Positions 1 to 7,673 of a stretch of DNA of 34,199 nucleotides are shown here, one piece after another. The notes below the pieces were generated by a model. That model had not been told where the DNA came from. It worked only from the letters and a program-made list of their open reading frames with translations, and searched no databases. This stretch comes from Candidatus Cloacimonadota bacterium (GTDB lineage: Bacteria; Cloacimonadota; Cloacimonadia; JGIOTU-2): positions 1 to 34,199 of the forward strand of contig JAFGDR010000048.1 of the NCBI GenBank assembly GCA_016932035.1, written 5' to 3'. The translations under genes were made by a program, and so were the position numbers. Numbering within the stretch: the first letter of the stretch is position 1; each line of letters begins with the position of its first letter.

Positions 1-326
1 AGGTCTATACGCATCCCCTGAAAGTAAATTACTCAAATCAACAAAAAAGAAGGTATGGGCAATTTTCTTTATCCTCACCACTTTATAAACTTGTATCGAT
101 ACTTATTTTCTTTTTTTATTTATATTTACCTCTACACATGATAATTTTCAAGGATTGGATCGTACCTGTGATATATTACTGTTCTTTTTTATTCTTTTGG
201 ATTTCCGGGCTTGTCAAACACAAAGAAAGATTTATTTTATGGGATTTATTGTATGTTCTCATATATCCCTATTATCTAATTTATTATTCTCTTACAGGAA
301 TGTTTGGAAAATGGACATGGAAGTAA
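1..326 (+). CDS. Glycosyltransferase family 2, C-terminal membrane part (partial)
   Basis: The reading frame that ends at the TAA at 324-326 is open back to base 3, so this is the 3' end of a longer gene cut by the window edge and not a 62-residue protein starting at 138. The visible part has a QQKRRYG segment, close to the QxxRW-type motif of membrane-anchored family 2 glycosyltransferases. Three hydrophobic segments follow (around IFFFYLYLPL, VIYYCSFLFFWI and LLYVLIYPYYLIYY), and the end GKWTWK resembles the usual C-terminus of this group. The catalytic domain lies outside the window, so donor and acceptor cannot be told. The next gene, a flippase-like membrane protein, is a frequent partner of such transferases. 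Family assignment rests on one motif plus topology, so it is probable but not certain. Confidence 0.6.
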   Translation, partial: VYTHPLKVNYSNQQKRRYGQFSLSSPLYKLVSILIFFFYLYLPLHMIIFKDWIVPVIYYCSFLFFWISGLVKHKERFILWDLLYVLIYPYYLIYYSLTGMFGKWTWK

Positions 327-330
327 GTTA

Positions 331-1245
331 ATGAAAAACTCAAGAACTTCAAAGATCATAATCATTATTCTAAAATTGATCGTTACACTCCTAATTTTAT
401 ACTTTATTTTCAAAAAACTCGATCTTCATGCGCTTGCTCGAGATTTCTTTTCCATAAAGATTTGGATTATCCTGGTTATAATTATCACAACAATCGTCAA
501 ACTTCTCATCCAAGCATATAATTGGGGTAAATATTTAAAACTAAATTCTGACTATTCACCCCAAAAATATGAAATATTGAAATCGTATTTTGTTGGATTA
601 GCTCTTCGTTTTTTAGGTCCCGGTGGTATTGGTGTTGTAGGAAAAATCTATTTTGTTAATAATAAAAAGAAAGCAACTCTTGCCTCAATAGGGGTTGAAC
701 GTATTTTCCTCACATGGAAAAATCTCTTTTTTGCCGCCATTGCTTCGATATTCTATTTTTCAAGTATAAACATTGTAATAAAAATCGTTGTTCTTGTTGC
801 TGTGATTTTTCTTCCTTATATCATCTATCTATTTTCTTTTTTCACAAAGAATGAAAAGATACAATCGTATCTATTAAATTATCTGAAAAAGGTGCCTGAG
901 ATAATGTTTGCACAGATTATATTTGTTTTGATAACCTTCTTTCAGTATTTTATTCTGATGCGTCATTTTGTAGATATTAGTTTTTTTAGGATTATGATTT
1001 CCGTTCCTCTTATTCATATATCCCACCTTATTCCCCTTTCGTTCAACGGATTTGGACTCCGTGAAACCTTCGCTATCGAGGTCTTCTCAAAATATGGCAT
1101 TAGTCCTGAGCTTGCCGTAACATCGACTTTTCTTATCTTTTTCTTTAATTCTGTTTTGCCAGCACTCATAGGTCTTTATTATATTTTTAAGATAAAACAT
1201 GATAAAAATTTCGGAAATAATGTAGAGAAATTACAAACATTTTAA
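331..1245 (+). CDS. Flippase-like integral membrane protein (LPG synthase TM / UPF0104 family)
   Basis: This is a 304-residue protein of about seven to eight hydrophobic helices. It carries features of the lysylphosphatidylglycerol-synthase transmembrane family (PF03706): RFLGPGGIGVVGKIYF in the middle and the conserved SFNGFGLRE near residue 240. Such proteins are thought to move or hand over lipid-linked groups in the inner membrane; many stand-alone copies sit beside glycosyltransferase genes, as here. The frame could begin at a TTG at 304, but the ATG at 331 is preferred because GGAAG at 319-323 stands at good spacing and the product then begins with a basic stretch before the first helix. 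It follows the transferase by 4 bases, so the two are probably cotranslated. The substrate cannot be inferred. Confidence 0.8.
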   Translation: MKNSRTSKIIIIILKLIVTLLILYFIFKKLDLHALARDFFSIKIWIILVIIITTIVKLLIQAYNWGKYLKLNSDYSPQKYEILKSYFVGLALRFLGPGGIGVVGKIYFVNNKKKATLASIGVERIFLTWKNLFFAAIASIFYFSSINIVIKIVVLVAVIFLPYIIYLFSFFTKNEKIQSYLLNYLKKVPEIMFAQIIFVLITFFQYFILMRHFVDISFFRIMISVPLIHISHLIPLSFNGFGLRETFAIEVFSKYGISPELAVTSTFLIFFFNSVLPALIGLYYIFKIKHDKNFGNNVEKLQTF

Positions 1246-1252
1246 GAAAAAC

Positions 1253-1309
1253 TTGACACACACTTAGCTTTAAAAGAAGAAATATCTAAACACACTCTGA
1301 AAGGAGAAC
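1253..1309 (+). promoter_or_regulatory. Putative promoter and ribosome binding site for the lipoprotein-LysM pair
   Basis: A perfect TTGACA lies at 1253-1258, just after the preceding stop codon, and AAGGAG at 1301-1306 precedes the ATG at 1312. I see no good TATAAT-like box at the usual 16-18 base spacing, so only the -35-like element and the ribosome binding site are supported. Confidence 0.35.
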
Positions 1310-1311
1310 GT

Positions 1312-1581
1312 ATGGGAAAGAATCTAATTAAGATCATAACTTTTTTATTGATCGCATTTTTTGTTCTTTCGGCATGTTGTCATAAACCACCTCCACCAAT
1401 TTCCCAGGTAGAGCTGGATGACCTTCGTGCGAAAGTAGAACAATGCGAGGTCCGTGTTAGCGAACAGAACGCTGAGATCGAAGCTCTTCAAATGGAACTT
1501 CAGGAGAAGAAAATCGAAATTCAAAACCTTAAGGATTACGAACAACAGCTAAAAGACGAAGGTTTTTTAGGGGAGGAGTAA
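1312..1581 (+). CDS. Small coiled-coil lipoprotein
   Basis: The 89-residue product has a lipoprotein signal peptide: basic start, hydrophobic run, then the lipobox LSAC with the acylated cysteine at residue 22. A short proline-rich segment (KPPPPIS) follows, and from residue 32 onward a highly charged helix with heptad-like hydrophobic spacing (VELDDLRAKVEQCEVRV and on). This build is like small outer-membrane lipoproteins of the Lpp kind, a lipid anchor plus a coiled coil, though there is no sequence match I can name. An additional cysteine follows the lipobox cysteine and another sits at about residue 45. It has a strong ribosome binding site (AAGGAG) and ends one base before the secreted LysM protein, so the two may act together at the cell envelope. 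Confidence 0.75.
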   Translation: MGKNLIKIITFLLIAFFVLSACCHKPPPPISQVELDDLRAKVEQCEVRVSEQNAEIEALQMELQEKKIEIQNLKDYEQQLKDEGFLGEE

Positions 1582-1582
1582 C

Positions 1583-2467
1583 ATGAAAAAGTATATTGTA
1601 ATATTCGTATTGATGATTATTCTACCCACATTCCTTCAAGCAGAAGTTCGATATCTTACCGAAGAAGAGTATAAAGATCTTTCCAAAGAGGAAACACTCA
1701 GATACTGGGAAGCTCTCGAAAATGAGATGATGATGCTCCAAGTTCGTCAGGCAAATTCCTGTTCACAGATTCCTGAGAATGATCAGAAAATCGCTACACT
1801 CAAAGAAGAGATAAACCTCCTTGACCAGGAATATGATGTAATCTATACGCGAATCATGAATTCAATCGGCACGGTTTCTCATAGCGACTTGGTTGATTTC
1901 GAACAGAAACTGAATGAAATTAAGAACAAACTCGACTATTATGACCAACTACCAAATTCAGAATTATATAAGAGTAATCAAGAGATTAAAAATTTCATTG
2001 CTCAATATGAAGGTCTGAAAGACGAGAATTTAGCACGAGCTCCCCAATTCCAGAATGATTTTGCAGAGATCGACAACCGTATTGAGATGCTCAAGGAAAA
2101 CATGTATCCTTATGGTGAATACAATGAGGATAATTACACAGTTGTGAGAGGTGATTATCTCGTGAAAATCGCTGGATATGAGCATATCTACAATGATCCT
2201 GCAAAATGGGGAATCATTTACCGTGCGAACAGAGATCAGATCAAAGATCCTGACCTAATCTATCCCGGACAGGTTTTCAAAATACCTCGCGGACTTCCTT
2301 CAAGCTGGAAAGTATACAAGGGTGAATGCCTTTGGACGATATCAAGCTATCCTGAGATCTATAACGATCCATTCCAGTGGCCTAAAATCTACAGAGCAAA
2401 TACAGATCAGATCAAAGATCCCGATTTGATCTATCCTAACCAGATTCTTCGAATACCCCGAGACTAA
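1583..2467 (+). CDS. Secreted protein with coiled coil and two C-terminal LysM domains
   Basis: The 294-residue product begins with a Sec signal peptide (MKKYIVIFVLMIILPTFLQA). Residues about 25-180 are charged and helical, probably coiled coil. Two LysM domains follow, at about residues 185-237 and 241-293. Each has a YTV/WKV-type start, a short helix with IYNDP, and the shared stretch DQIKDPDLIYP before the final IPR. LysM domains bind N-acetylglucosamine-containing glycans, mainly peptidoglycan, so a periplasmic cell-wall-binding role is likely. The two repeats are unusually alike, suggesting recent duplication. No catalytic domain is visible. The gene starts one base after the lipoprotein gene, with GGGGAGGAG as ribosome binding site, and is closed by a strong terminator. 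Confidence 0.85.
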   Translation: MKKYIVIFVLMIILPTFLQAEVRYLTEEEYKDLSKEETLRYWEALENEMMMLQVRQANSCSQIPENDQKIATLKEEINLLDQEYDVIYTRIMNSIGTVSHSDLVDFEQKLNEIKNKLDYYDQLPNSELYKSNQEIKNFIAQYEGLKDENLARAPQFQNDFAEIDNRIEMLKENMYPYGEYNEDNYTVVRGDYLVKIAGYEHIYNDPAKWGIIYRANRDQIKDPDLIYPGQVFKIPRGLPSSWKVYKGECLWTISSYPEIYNDPFQWPKIYRANTDQIKDPDLIYPNQILRIPRD

Positions 2468-2480
2468 TATACATTCTTTA

Positions 2481-2516
2481 AAGCCCCTTATTCAACTAGG
2501 ATTAAGGGGCTTTTTT
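2481..2516 (+). terminator. Rho-independent terminator after the LysM gene
   Basis: A 10-base-pair stem AAGCCCCTTA (2481-2490) pairs with TAAGGGGCTT (2503-2512) around a 12-base loop and runs into a T tract. It separates the envelope operon from the following pgpH unit. Confidence 0.9.
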
Positions 2517-2582
2517 ATTTCTGGAATTCCATATCAATGAATCATTCTAAGGTACTACCTCGAGTTTAATAAATTACTTTTT

Positions 2583-2611
2583 TTGACAAAAGAATCAGCA
2601 AATCTAATTAT
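2583..2611 (+). promoter_or_regulatory. Promoter of pgpH, probably giving a leaderless mRNA
   Basis: TTGACA at 2583-2588 is followed after 17 bases by AATTAT at 2606-2611 (four of six to TATAAT). Transcription would start at about 2618, almost at the ATG at 2621. There is no Shine-Dalgarno sequence before the ATG, which agrees with leaderless translation. Confidence 0.5.
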
Positions 2612-2620
2612 ATATAGTAT

Positions 2621-4750
2621 ATGAAAACATATATTCCAACCAAGAAAATATCACAAGCCTTCATCGCAGTTGGTATTACAACTATTCTGATTTTTTTAAT
2701 AAATTTTTTTATTACTCAAGAAAAAATTATTGTCCGAAAATCAGCATTCAATGTGGGACAGATTTCAAACCAAACGATTGTTGCCCCATTTAATTTCTAT
2801 ATTTATGAAGATCCGGAAATTCTGAAAGAAAAACAAGCTATAGCTGAAAGTCGTGTTTTGCCAAAATACCAATTTTCAGATGATGTTATTTTCGATGTTC
2901 AAGCCACTGTAAACGATTTATATAGTTTTTTGGGTAACCTCTTAACAAAGGATACACTTCATGCTCAAAGATTAATTGAGATAAATAAAGCTGGTTATGA
3001 TTTTACAGAGAAAGAACTTGTGTTGCTTGAGAACAAATATGACCGTGAAAAAATATATGAATTCTTACTTCTGCAGGTAAAAAGTGTTCTCGCAGTCGGT
3101 ATCATTAAGGATGAACCAAAGATTGAAATGATAAGCTTGCTGGATGGGAATATTGAAAAAACAGTTCCTATCAATGAATTATTTACGAAAGATACAGCAA
3201 TTAATTATATACTCAATCAATTGCCCCCTGAATACAATACAGATGAGTGGAAAGGGATCGTAAACAAGATATTACAGAAAATACTACAACCAAACATACT
3301 TTATGATAAAACTGCAACAGATATTGCGAAGAAACGTGCAAGTGAGAGTGTCCCACAAATACTCGGTGAAGTTTTAAAAAATGAACTTATAGTTCAGGAA
3401 CATCAGAGGATTACAGGTGATATGTTGAGAAAACTCAACGCTCTTGAGCAAGCTGAGCAAATGCGGATGGTTTCTGAACGATCAGGTTCGAATGTCCTTT
3501 CATCGATAGCAGAATTTGTTTATATCTTCCTTGTACTCTCTTTATCCATAATCCTCGCTTACTTTATGAAACCGGAACTTCTTACGACCTTCTCTTTTTT
3601 CCAGACGTTTTTGATTTTCACTGCCTGCATGGCCCTTCTCATTGTTATGATCACAAACCTCACAAACTGGTCTGTGTACATTCTTCCATTTGGAATTCCC
3701 GTCATTTTGCTTGCCTTTCTAATCGATGTGCCTGCAGCAATTATGTTTGGTTTTGTGAACTTCTTCCTCCTATCCGGACTACTTGGCTGGAAATTCATTC
3801 CGACCACGATCATCTGTATTGCTGGAATGAGTGCGGTGCTCCCCCTTGAAAATCCTCGAAGTAGAAGGGATTTTTATAACGCAGCTTTTTACATGCTCAT
3901 ATTTTTTATTGCGCTTGTATTAATTTTTGGCGCTCTTCAGCATATAAAAATACTCGATATATTAAATGATGTCAAATGGGGCTTGCTTTCTGTTTTGATC
4001 ACCCTGGTAGGAAGCATGACATTGCTTGCACCGATTGAACAACGCTTACCTGTTATAACGAATATTCACCTGCTGGAGCTCGCAGATTTTGGCAATCCTC
4101 TTTTAAAAAATCTCACCGAGGTTTCATCAGGCACATATCACCATTGTATTGTTGTTGGAAATCTGGCTGAAACTGCTGCTAAAGCAATCGGGGCAAATCC
4201 AATCCTATCACGAGTGGGAAGTTATTATCATGATATAGGAAAAACAAAGAATCCTGAATATTTTACTGAAAATACTGCTGAGAAAGAAAGCATGCACAAG
4301 CAGCTTACAGCAACTCAAAGCGTTAAAATCGTAAAACAGCATGTAGACGACGGCGTAAAGCTTGCACGAGACCATCATATTCCTAAGGCAATTGTCGATA
4401 TCATTCAACAACATCACGGCACTTCGCAGATAAGTTTCTTCTTGAATGAAGCGCTGGAACAGGAAGAGGTTATCGACGAACAGGATTTCTATTATGACGG
4501 ACCAAAACCTCAGACAAAAGAAGCTGCTATCGTAATGATCGCCGACATGGTCGAATCTACAACGAAGTCGCTGGATGAACCTACCGTTGAAGATATTGAA
4601 AATATCGTAAAGAAAACAGTTAAACGTTTGGTTGATACCGATCAACTTTCTGAGAGTGGTATCTCTTTGAAGGAATTAAAAACTTTACAGGAAAGTATGA
4701 TACCTATTTTACTTGGCATCTATCAAAAACGTATTGCATATCCTGAATAA
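2621..4750 (+). CDS. pgpH: 7TM-HD cyclic-di-AMP phosphodiesterase (PgpH/YqfF family)
   Basis: The 709-residue protein has the full architecture of the 7TMR-HD family. It has one N-terminal helix (about residues 13-33), an extracytoplasmic domain (about 40-280), seven membrane helices (about 290-490) and a C-terminal HD phosphohydrolase domain. Metal ligands are visible: HH at 507-508, HD at 537-538 in YYHDIGK, and further His residues in RDHHIP and QQHHGT (598-599). In Listeria the family member PgpH hydrolyses cyclic di-AMP, linking it to osmotic and potassium balance; that function is inferred here from family. The following ybeY is a usual neighbour, but the phoH gene often found before it is absent. 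The ATG has no Shine-Dalgarno sequence and sits about 10 bases from a -10-like box. Confidence 0.92.
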   Translation: MKTYIPTKKISQAFIAVGITTILIFLINFFITQEKIIVRKSAFNVGQISNQTIVAPFNFYIYEDPEILKEKQAIAESRVLPKYQFSDDVIFDVQATVNDLYSFLGNLLTKDTLHAQRLIEINKAGYDFTEKELVLLENKYDREKIYEFLLLQVKSVLAVGIIKDEPKIEMISLLDGNIEKTVPINELFTKDTAINYILNQLPPEYNTDEWKGIVNKILQKILQPNILYDKTATDIAKKRASESVPQILGEVLKNELIVQEHQRITGDMLRKLNALEQAEQMRMVSERSGSNVLSSIAEFVYIFLVLSLSIILAYFMKPELLTTFSFFQTFLIFTACMALLIVMITNLTNWSVYILPFGIPVILLAFLIDVPAAIMFGFVNFFLLSGLLGWKFIPTTIICIAGMSAVLPLENPRSRRDFYNAAFYMLIFFIALVLIFGALQHIKILDILNDVKWGLLSVLITLVGSMTLLAPIEQRLPVITNIHLLELADFGNPLLKNLTEVSSGTYHHCIVVGNLAETAAKAIGANPILSRVGSYYHDIGKTKNPEYFTENTAEKESMHKQLTATQSVKIVKQHVDDGVKLARDHHIPKAIVDIIQQHHGTSQISFFLNEALEQEEVIDEQDFYYDGPKPQTKEAAIVMIADMVESTTKSLDEPTVEDIENIVKKTVKRLVDTDQLSESGISLKELKTLQESMIPILLGIYQKRIAYPE

Positions 4751-5200
4751 ATGGAACAAAGTAATCAACAGATCATCAACGAAACAGACGCCGAAATAGA
4801 CCAACGGCGGATACAGAAACTTATTACGCATATTTTGCATAGAGAAGGTCTCTCACAAGATACTATCCTTAACATCGTTTTTACAGATAACAAAACAATT
4901 CATGAGCTAAATAGAAGATTTCTTGATAGAAATCGTGCCACAGATGTGCTGTCATTTAATGTTCATACAGAATATCTGCCAAGCGACCTTCACATTCTTG
5001 GAGATGTATATGTTTCTGCCGAGAAAGCGCAGGAACAGGCAAGCCAGTTTGGCGTTACGCTTCAGAACGAACTTGAACGACTTGTTACACACGGAATGCT
5101 GCACCTCATTGGCTATGAACATGATAATCCAGACAAACTTAAGCTCATGGAGATCTTAACAGAAACATATATTCAAGATTTAGAGAAGGTGGGAATATAA
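4751..5200 (+). CDS. ybeY: Endoribonuclease YbeY (rRNA maturation factor)
   Basis: The 149-residue product has the UPF0054 zinc signature HGMLHLIGYEH, the HxxxHxxxxxH motif with histidines at residues 114, 118 and 124, and upstream the typical RATDVLSF segment. YbeY is a zinc-dependent single-strand endoribonuclease involved in 16S rRNA 3'-end maturation and ribosome quality control. The start codon follows the pgpH stop directly with no bases between, and there is no clear ribosome binding site, so translation is likely coupled to pgpH. Its own stop overlaps the next start (TAATG). Length and motif are normal for the family. Confidence 0.95.
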   Translation: MEQSNQQIINETDAEIDQRRIQKLITHILHREGLSQDTILNIVFTDNKTIHELNRRFLDRNRATDVLSFNVHTEYLPSDLHILGDVYVSAEKAQEQASQFGVTLQNELERLVTHGMLHLIGYEHDNPDKLKLMEILTETYIQDLEKVGI

Positions 5201-6471
5201 TGGCTGTTAGAATAATTTTAATGCTTGTTTTTCTTGTTTTGTCAGGATTTTTCTCCTCATCTGAAACAGCGCTCTTTTCTCTTTCAAAAATGTATTTGAA
5301 AAAACTTGAGAATTCAAAAAAATGGTCACACAAATATGTCCCTCAACTTCTTAAGCATCCCCAACAGCTTCTGATTACTATTCTGCTTGGAAATACGATC
5401 GTTAATGTAACCTTTGCTTCAATAGCAGCGATGATTGCGCTTAATATAGCACATTCGGTCTCCGGCTTAAGTCATGTTATTGCACTGGCAATCGAAATCT
5501 TTCTTGCCACAGTCATTATCCTCATTTTTGGTGAGGTTGTACCGAAAGTTTTTGCCATTCAATATGCAGAAAAATACTCAACCTTTATCTCACTTCCGGT
5601 CGGTTTTTTTAAGATCATATTATTTCCAATAGTGAAAATATTAGAGCTCTTTACCAACATTTTTACGCACGGAACCAATCATGGTTTGATTGATTCGAAT
5701 ATAAAAATCACCTCTGAAGACATTAAAAGCATCGTGTATGATGAAACCCCTGATCTCGTTGATATCCACAAAGAAGAAAGGGAAATGCTCAACAGCGCAT
5801 TCGAATTTTCAGACACGAAGGTCAAAGAGATACTCACACCTCGAATAGATATAAATGCTGTTGATATTGAGGATGGATTTGACGCACTTGTCCAGGTGAT
5901 CAAAGATAGTGGATTCTCACGTATACCGATTTATCGCGGTACGGTGGATAATATCATTGGGATGGTTTACAGCAAAGATATCATACTAAATCTTGGATCA
6001 CAAAAGAAGATAAAGGAATTGATGCGCCCATGCTATTTCGTGCCTGAAAATATGAAGCTCAGTTTCATTCTCAGTTACTTCAGGAAAAATAAGATTCATA
6101 TGGCAGTAGTAGTTGATGAGTATGGAGGTACAACTGGATTAGTAACCCTTGAAGATGTGCTTGAAGAAATTGTCGGTGAAATTCTGGACGAAAGCGATGT
6201 CGAGAAGATCGAAATCAAGCCCATTACGAAAAACGAATATATTATAGACTGTTCTACTGATATTGATGAAGTGTGCAAGAAGTTCAAACTTGATGTCGCC
6301 GACAAGTTTGATAGTTTCTCGGGATTTCTCTATCACCTTTTTGGCAAAATACCCCACAAAGGTGAGACGGTCATTTATAAGGATATTTATAAGTTTACTG
6401 TTGAATCGATAGACAGCCAACGCATTACCAATGTACGTTTAAGCATAGTAGAACCAGCACGTGAAGAATAA
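5200..6471 (+). CDS. CNNM/CBS-domain membrane protein (hemolysin C / CorC-like family)
   Basis: The 423-residue protein has an N-terminal CNNM transmembrane domain (about residues 1-190) with the typical SGFFSSSETALFSLS start. A CBS pair follows (about 205-325), with LTPRIDI opening the first and VVVDEYGGTTGLVTLEDVLEEIVGEI closing the second; a C-terminal CorC_HlyC domain covers about 335-415. Family members are linked to magnesium or cobalt transport or efflux, and some were once called hemolysins; the ion cannot be read from sequence. A neighbour of this type beside ybeY is common in bacteria. The start overlaps the ybeY stop by one base, with GAAGGTGGG upstream. Confidence 0.9.
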   Translation: MAVRIILMLVFLVLSGFFSSSETALFSLSKMYLKKLENSKKWSHKYVPQLLKHPQQLLITILLGNTIVNVTFASIAAMIALNIAHSVSGLSHVIALAIEIFLATVIILIFGEVVPKVFAIQYAEKYSTFISLPVGFFKIILFPIVKILELFTNIFTHGTNHGLIDSNIKITSEDIKSIVYDETPDLVDIHKEEREMLNSAFEFSDTKVKEILTPRIDINAVDIEDGFDALVQVIKDSGFSRIPIYRGTVDNIIGMVYSKDIILNLGSQKKIKELMRPCYFVPENMKLSFILSYFRKNKIHMAVVVDEYGGTTGLVTLEDVLEEIVGEILDESDVEKIEIKPITKNEYIIDCSTDIDEVCKKFKLDVADKFDSFSGFLYHLFGKIPHKGETVIYKDIYKFTVESIDSQRITNVRLSIVEPAREE

Positions 6472-7198
6472 GTCCTGGTTGATTCTCTTTATTTTGGTTA
6501 TACCTCTTCTTTGTTTGGCAGAAGCAACAATTTATGAGTATAAAATTCATTATGCAGGACTTCCTGTTGCTCATGTCACGATAAGGGTTGAATCTGGTGA
6601 TTCTACAAGAATTATAACACTTGAAAGTACATCGAAGGGATTGATATCAGCTCTTTTTCCGGTTGAAAATACCTATGTAAGTTCTTGCGATGATAAGTAT
6701 ATCCCAAAACATTTCTGGAAAACGATCTATCAACAGAATGTTCAAGAGAAGAAAGTTATCATTTTTGACCAGACTGATGGAAAGATAGTAATCCGTGATA
6801 AAATGGTTGAAAAAGTTGATACTCTTTCTTGCAACACCCCGATCTATGATATAGTCAGTATGACTTTCTCTTTACTTCAAGAAGTTCCTAAAAAAGCAAC
6901 ATACACCTGTTATGGTAATTATCGGATATGGGAACTGACAGTCGAACAGGAGAAGATAGTAGAGCTTTCATTTCAGAGGAAAAAATATCCATGCTACGAG
7001 TACATGATCACATCTGCTATAGAATTTGACTCCAAGATAAGTTCGAAAACCGACATTCTGACCAATAATATCTTTAAGGAAAATGGAAAAACTCAGTATT
7101 GGATTACGAAAGACAAACCACACCTTCTATTAAAAGCAAAGTATAAACGTTTTCCGTTCAGTATATATCTTTATCTTAGCAGCATAGCAACACAATAA
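6461..7198 (+). CDS. Secreted DUF3108 protein
   Basis: The 245-residue product starts with a GTG codon inside the end of the CBS gene (11-base overlap) and has a signal peptide (about residues 1-20, ending LLCLAEA). The mature part opens with YEYKIHYAGLPVAHVTI and continues with SKGLISALFPVENTYVS and an end pattern KRFPFSIYLYLSS, all typical of DUF3108 (PF11306), a beta-rich periplasmic or outer-membrane-associated family of unknown function. Three cysteines in the mature region may form disulphides. The coupling with the CNNM gene suggests one transcript, but no functional link is known. Confidence 0.8.
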   Translation: MKNKSWLILFILVIPLLCLAEATIYEYKIHYAGLPVAHVTIRVESGDSTRIITLESTSKGLISALFPVENTYVSSCDDKYIPKHFWKTIYQQNVQEKKVIIFDQTDGKIVIRDKMVEKVDTLSCNTPIYDIVSMTFSLLQEVPKKATYTCYGNYRIWELTVEQEKIVELSFQRKKYPCYEYMITSAIEFDSKISSKTDILTNNIFKENGKTQYWITKDKPHLLLKAKYKRFPFSIYLYLSSIATQ

Positions 7199-7226
7199 GC
7201 TTACGTATCACATATTTTTTCAAAAC

Positions 7227-7232
7227 TTGACA
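7227..7232 (+). promoter_or_regulatory. Putative -35 element before the VanZ-like gene
   Basis: A perfect TTGACA stands 36 bases before the ATG at 7263, nearly the same distance as before pgpH (38 bases). No convincing -10 box is visible and there is no Shine-Dalgarno sequence before the ATG, so the mRNA may be leaderless. Confidence 0.35.
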
Positions 7233-7262
7233 CATTAAGAACCCGCAAATTTTTCTCAAAAT

Positions 7263-7649
7263 ATGAAAATGGGATTCAGAATAGCTCTTATCATATGGAC
7301 AATTCTTATGCTGACATTGTCCTCTTTGCCGGATTTCAAAGCTCCGGATGTTCTTCCAAAATTTGCAGATAAGGTCGTTCATCTGACCGAATACTGCATC
7401 TGGGCAATTCTTTTTCTTTTGATGCTCAAACAGGAAGACAGGATCAACACATTGCTGAATGCTTTTGTAGCTGTGTTAATCTTCGGGGCTATTCTCGGCA
7501 TATTTGATGAGGTCCACCAGAGATTTATATCAGGTCGTTCAATGGATAAATATGACTTGCTCGCTGATGTAATCGGAATCATACTTGCAATAATCCTGTT
7601 TAGAATATTCTACAGAAGACCGAAATATTATATTCCCGAACGAAAATAA
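7263..7649 (+). CDS. VanZ-like small membrane protein
   Basis: The 128-residue protein has four hydrophobic helices and the marks of the VanZ-like family (PF04892): SSLPDF near the start, DKVVHLTEY at the second helix, DEVHQRFISGR after the third and DLLADVIG at the fourth. VanZ gives low-level teicoplanin resistance in enterococci, but most family members, including those in Gram-negative bacteria, have no assigned function. It sits between the DUF3108 gene and hisS. The start lacks a ribosome binding site; the ATG is the only in-frame start before the conserved region. Confidence 0.85.
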   Translation: MKMGFRIALIIWTILMLTLSSLPDFKAPDVLPKFADKVVHLTEYCIWAILFLLMLKQEDRINTLLNAFVAVLIFGAILGIFDEVHQRFISGRSMDKYDLLADVIGIILAIILFRIFYRRPKYYIPERK

Positions 7650-7673
7650 GATAGAGAAGACTTACAACAGCTT

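Noticed and set aside
4208-4645. 145-residue open frame on the minus strand
   Set aside because: It is antisense to the HD domain of pgpH and has no recognisable motif.
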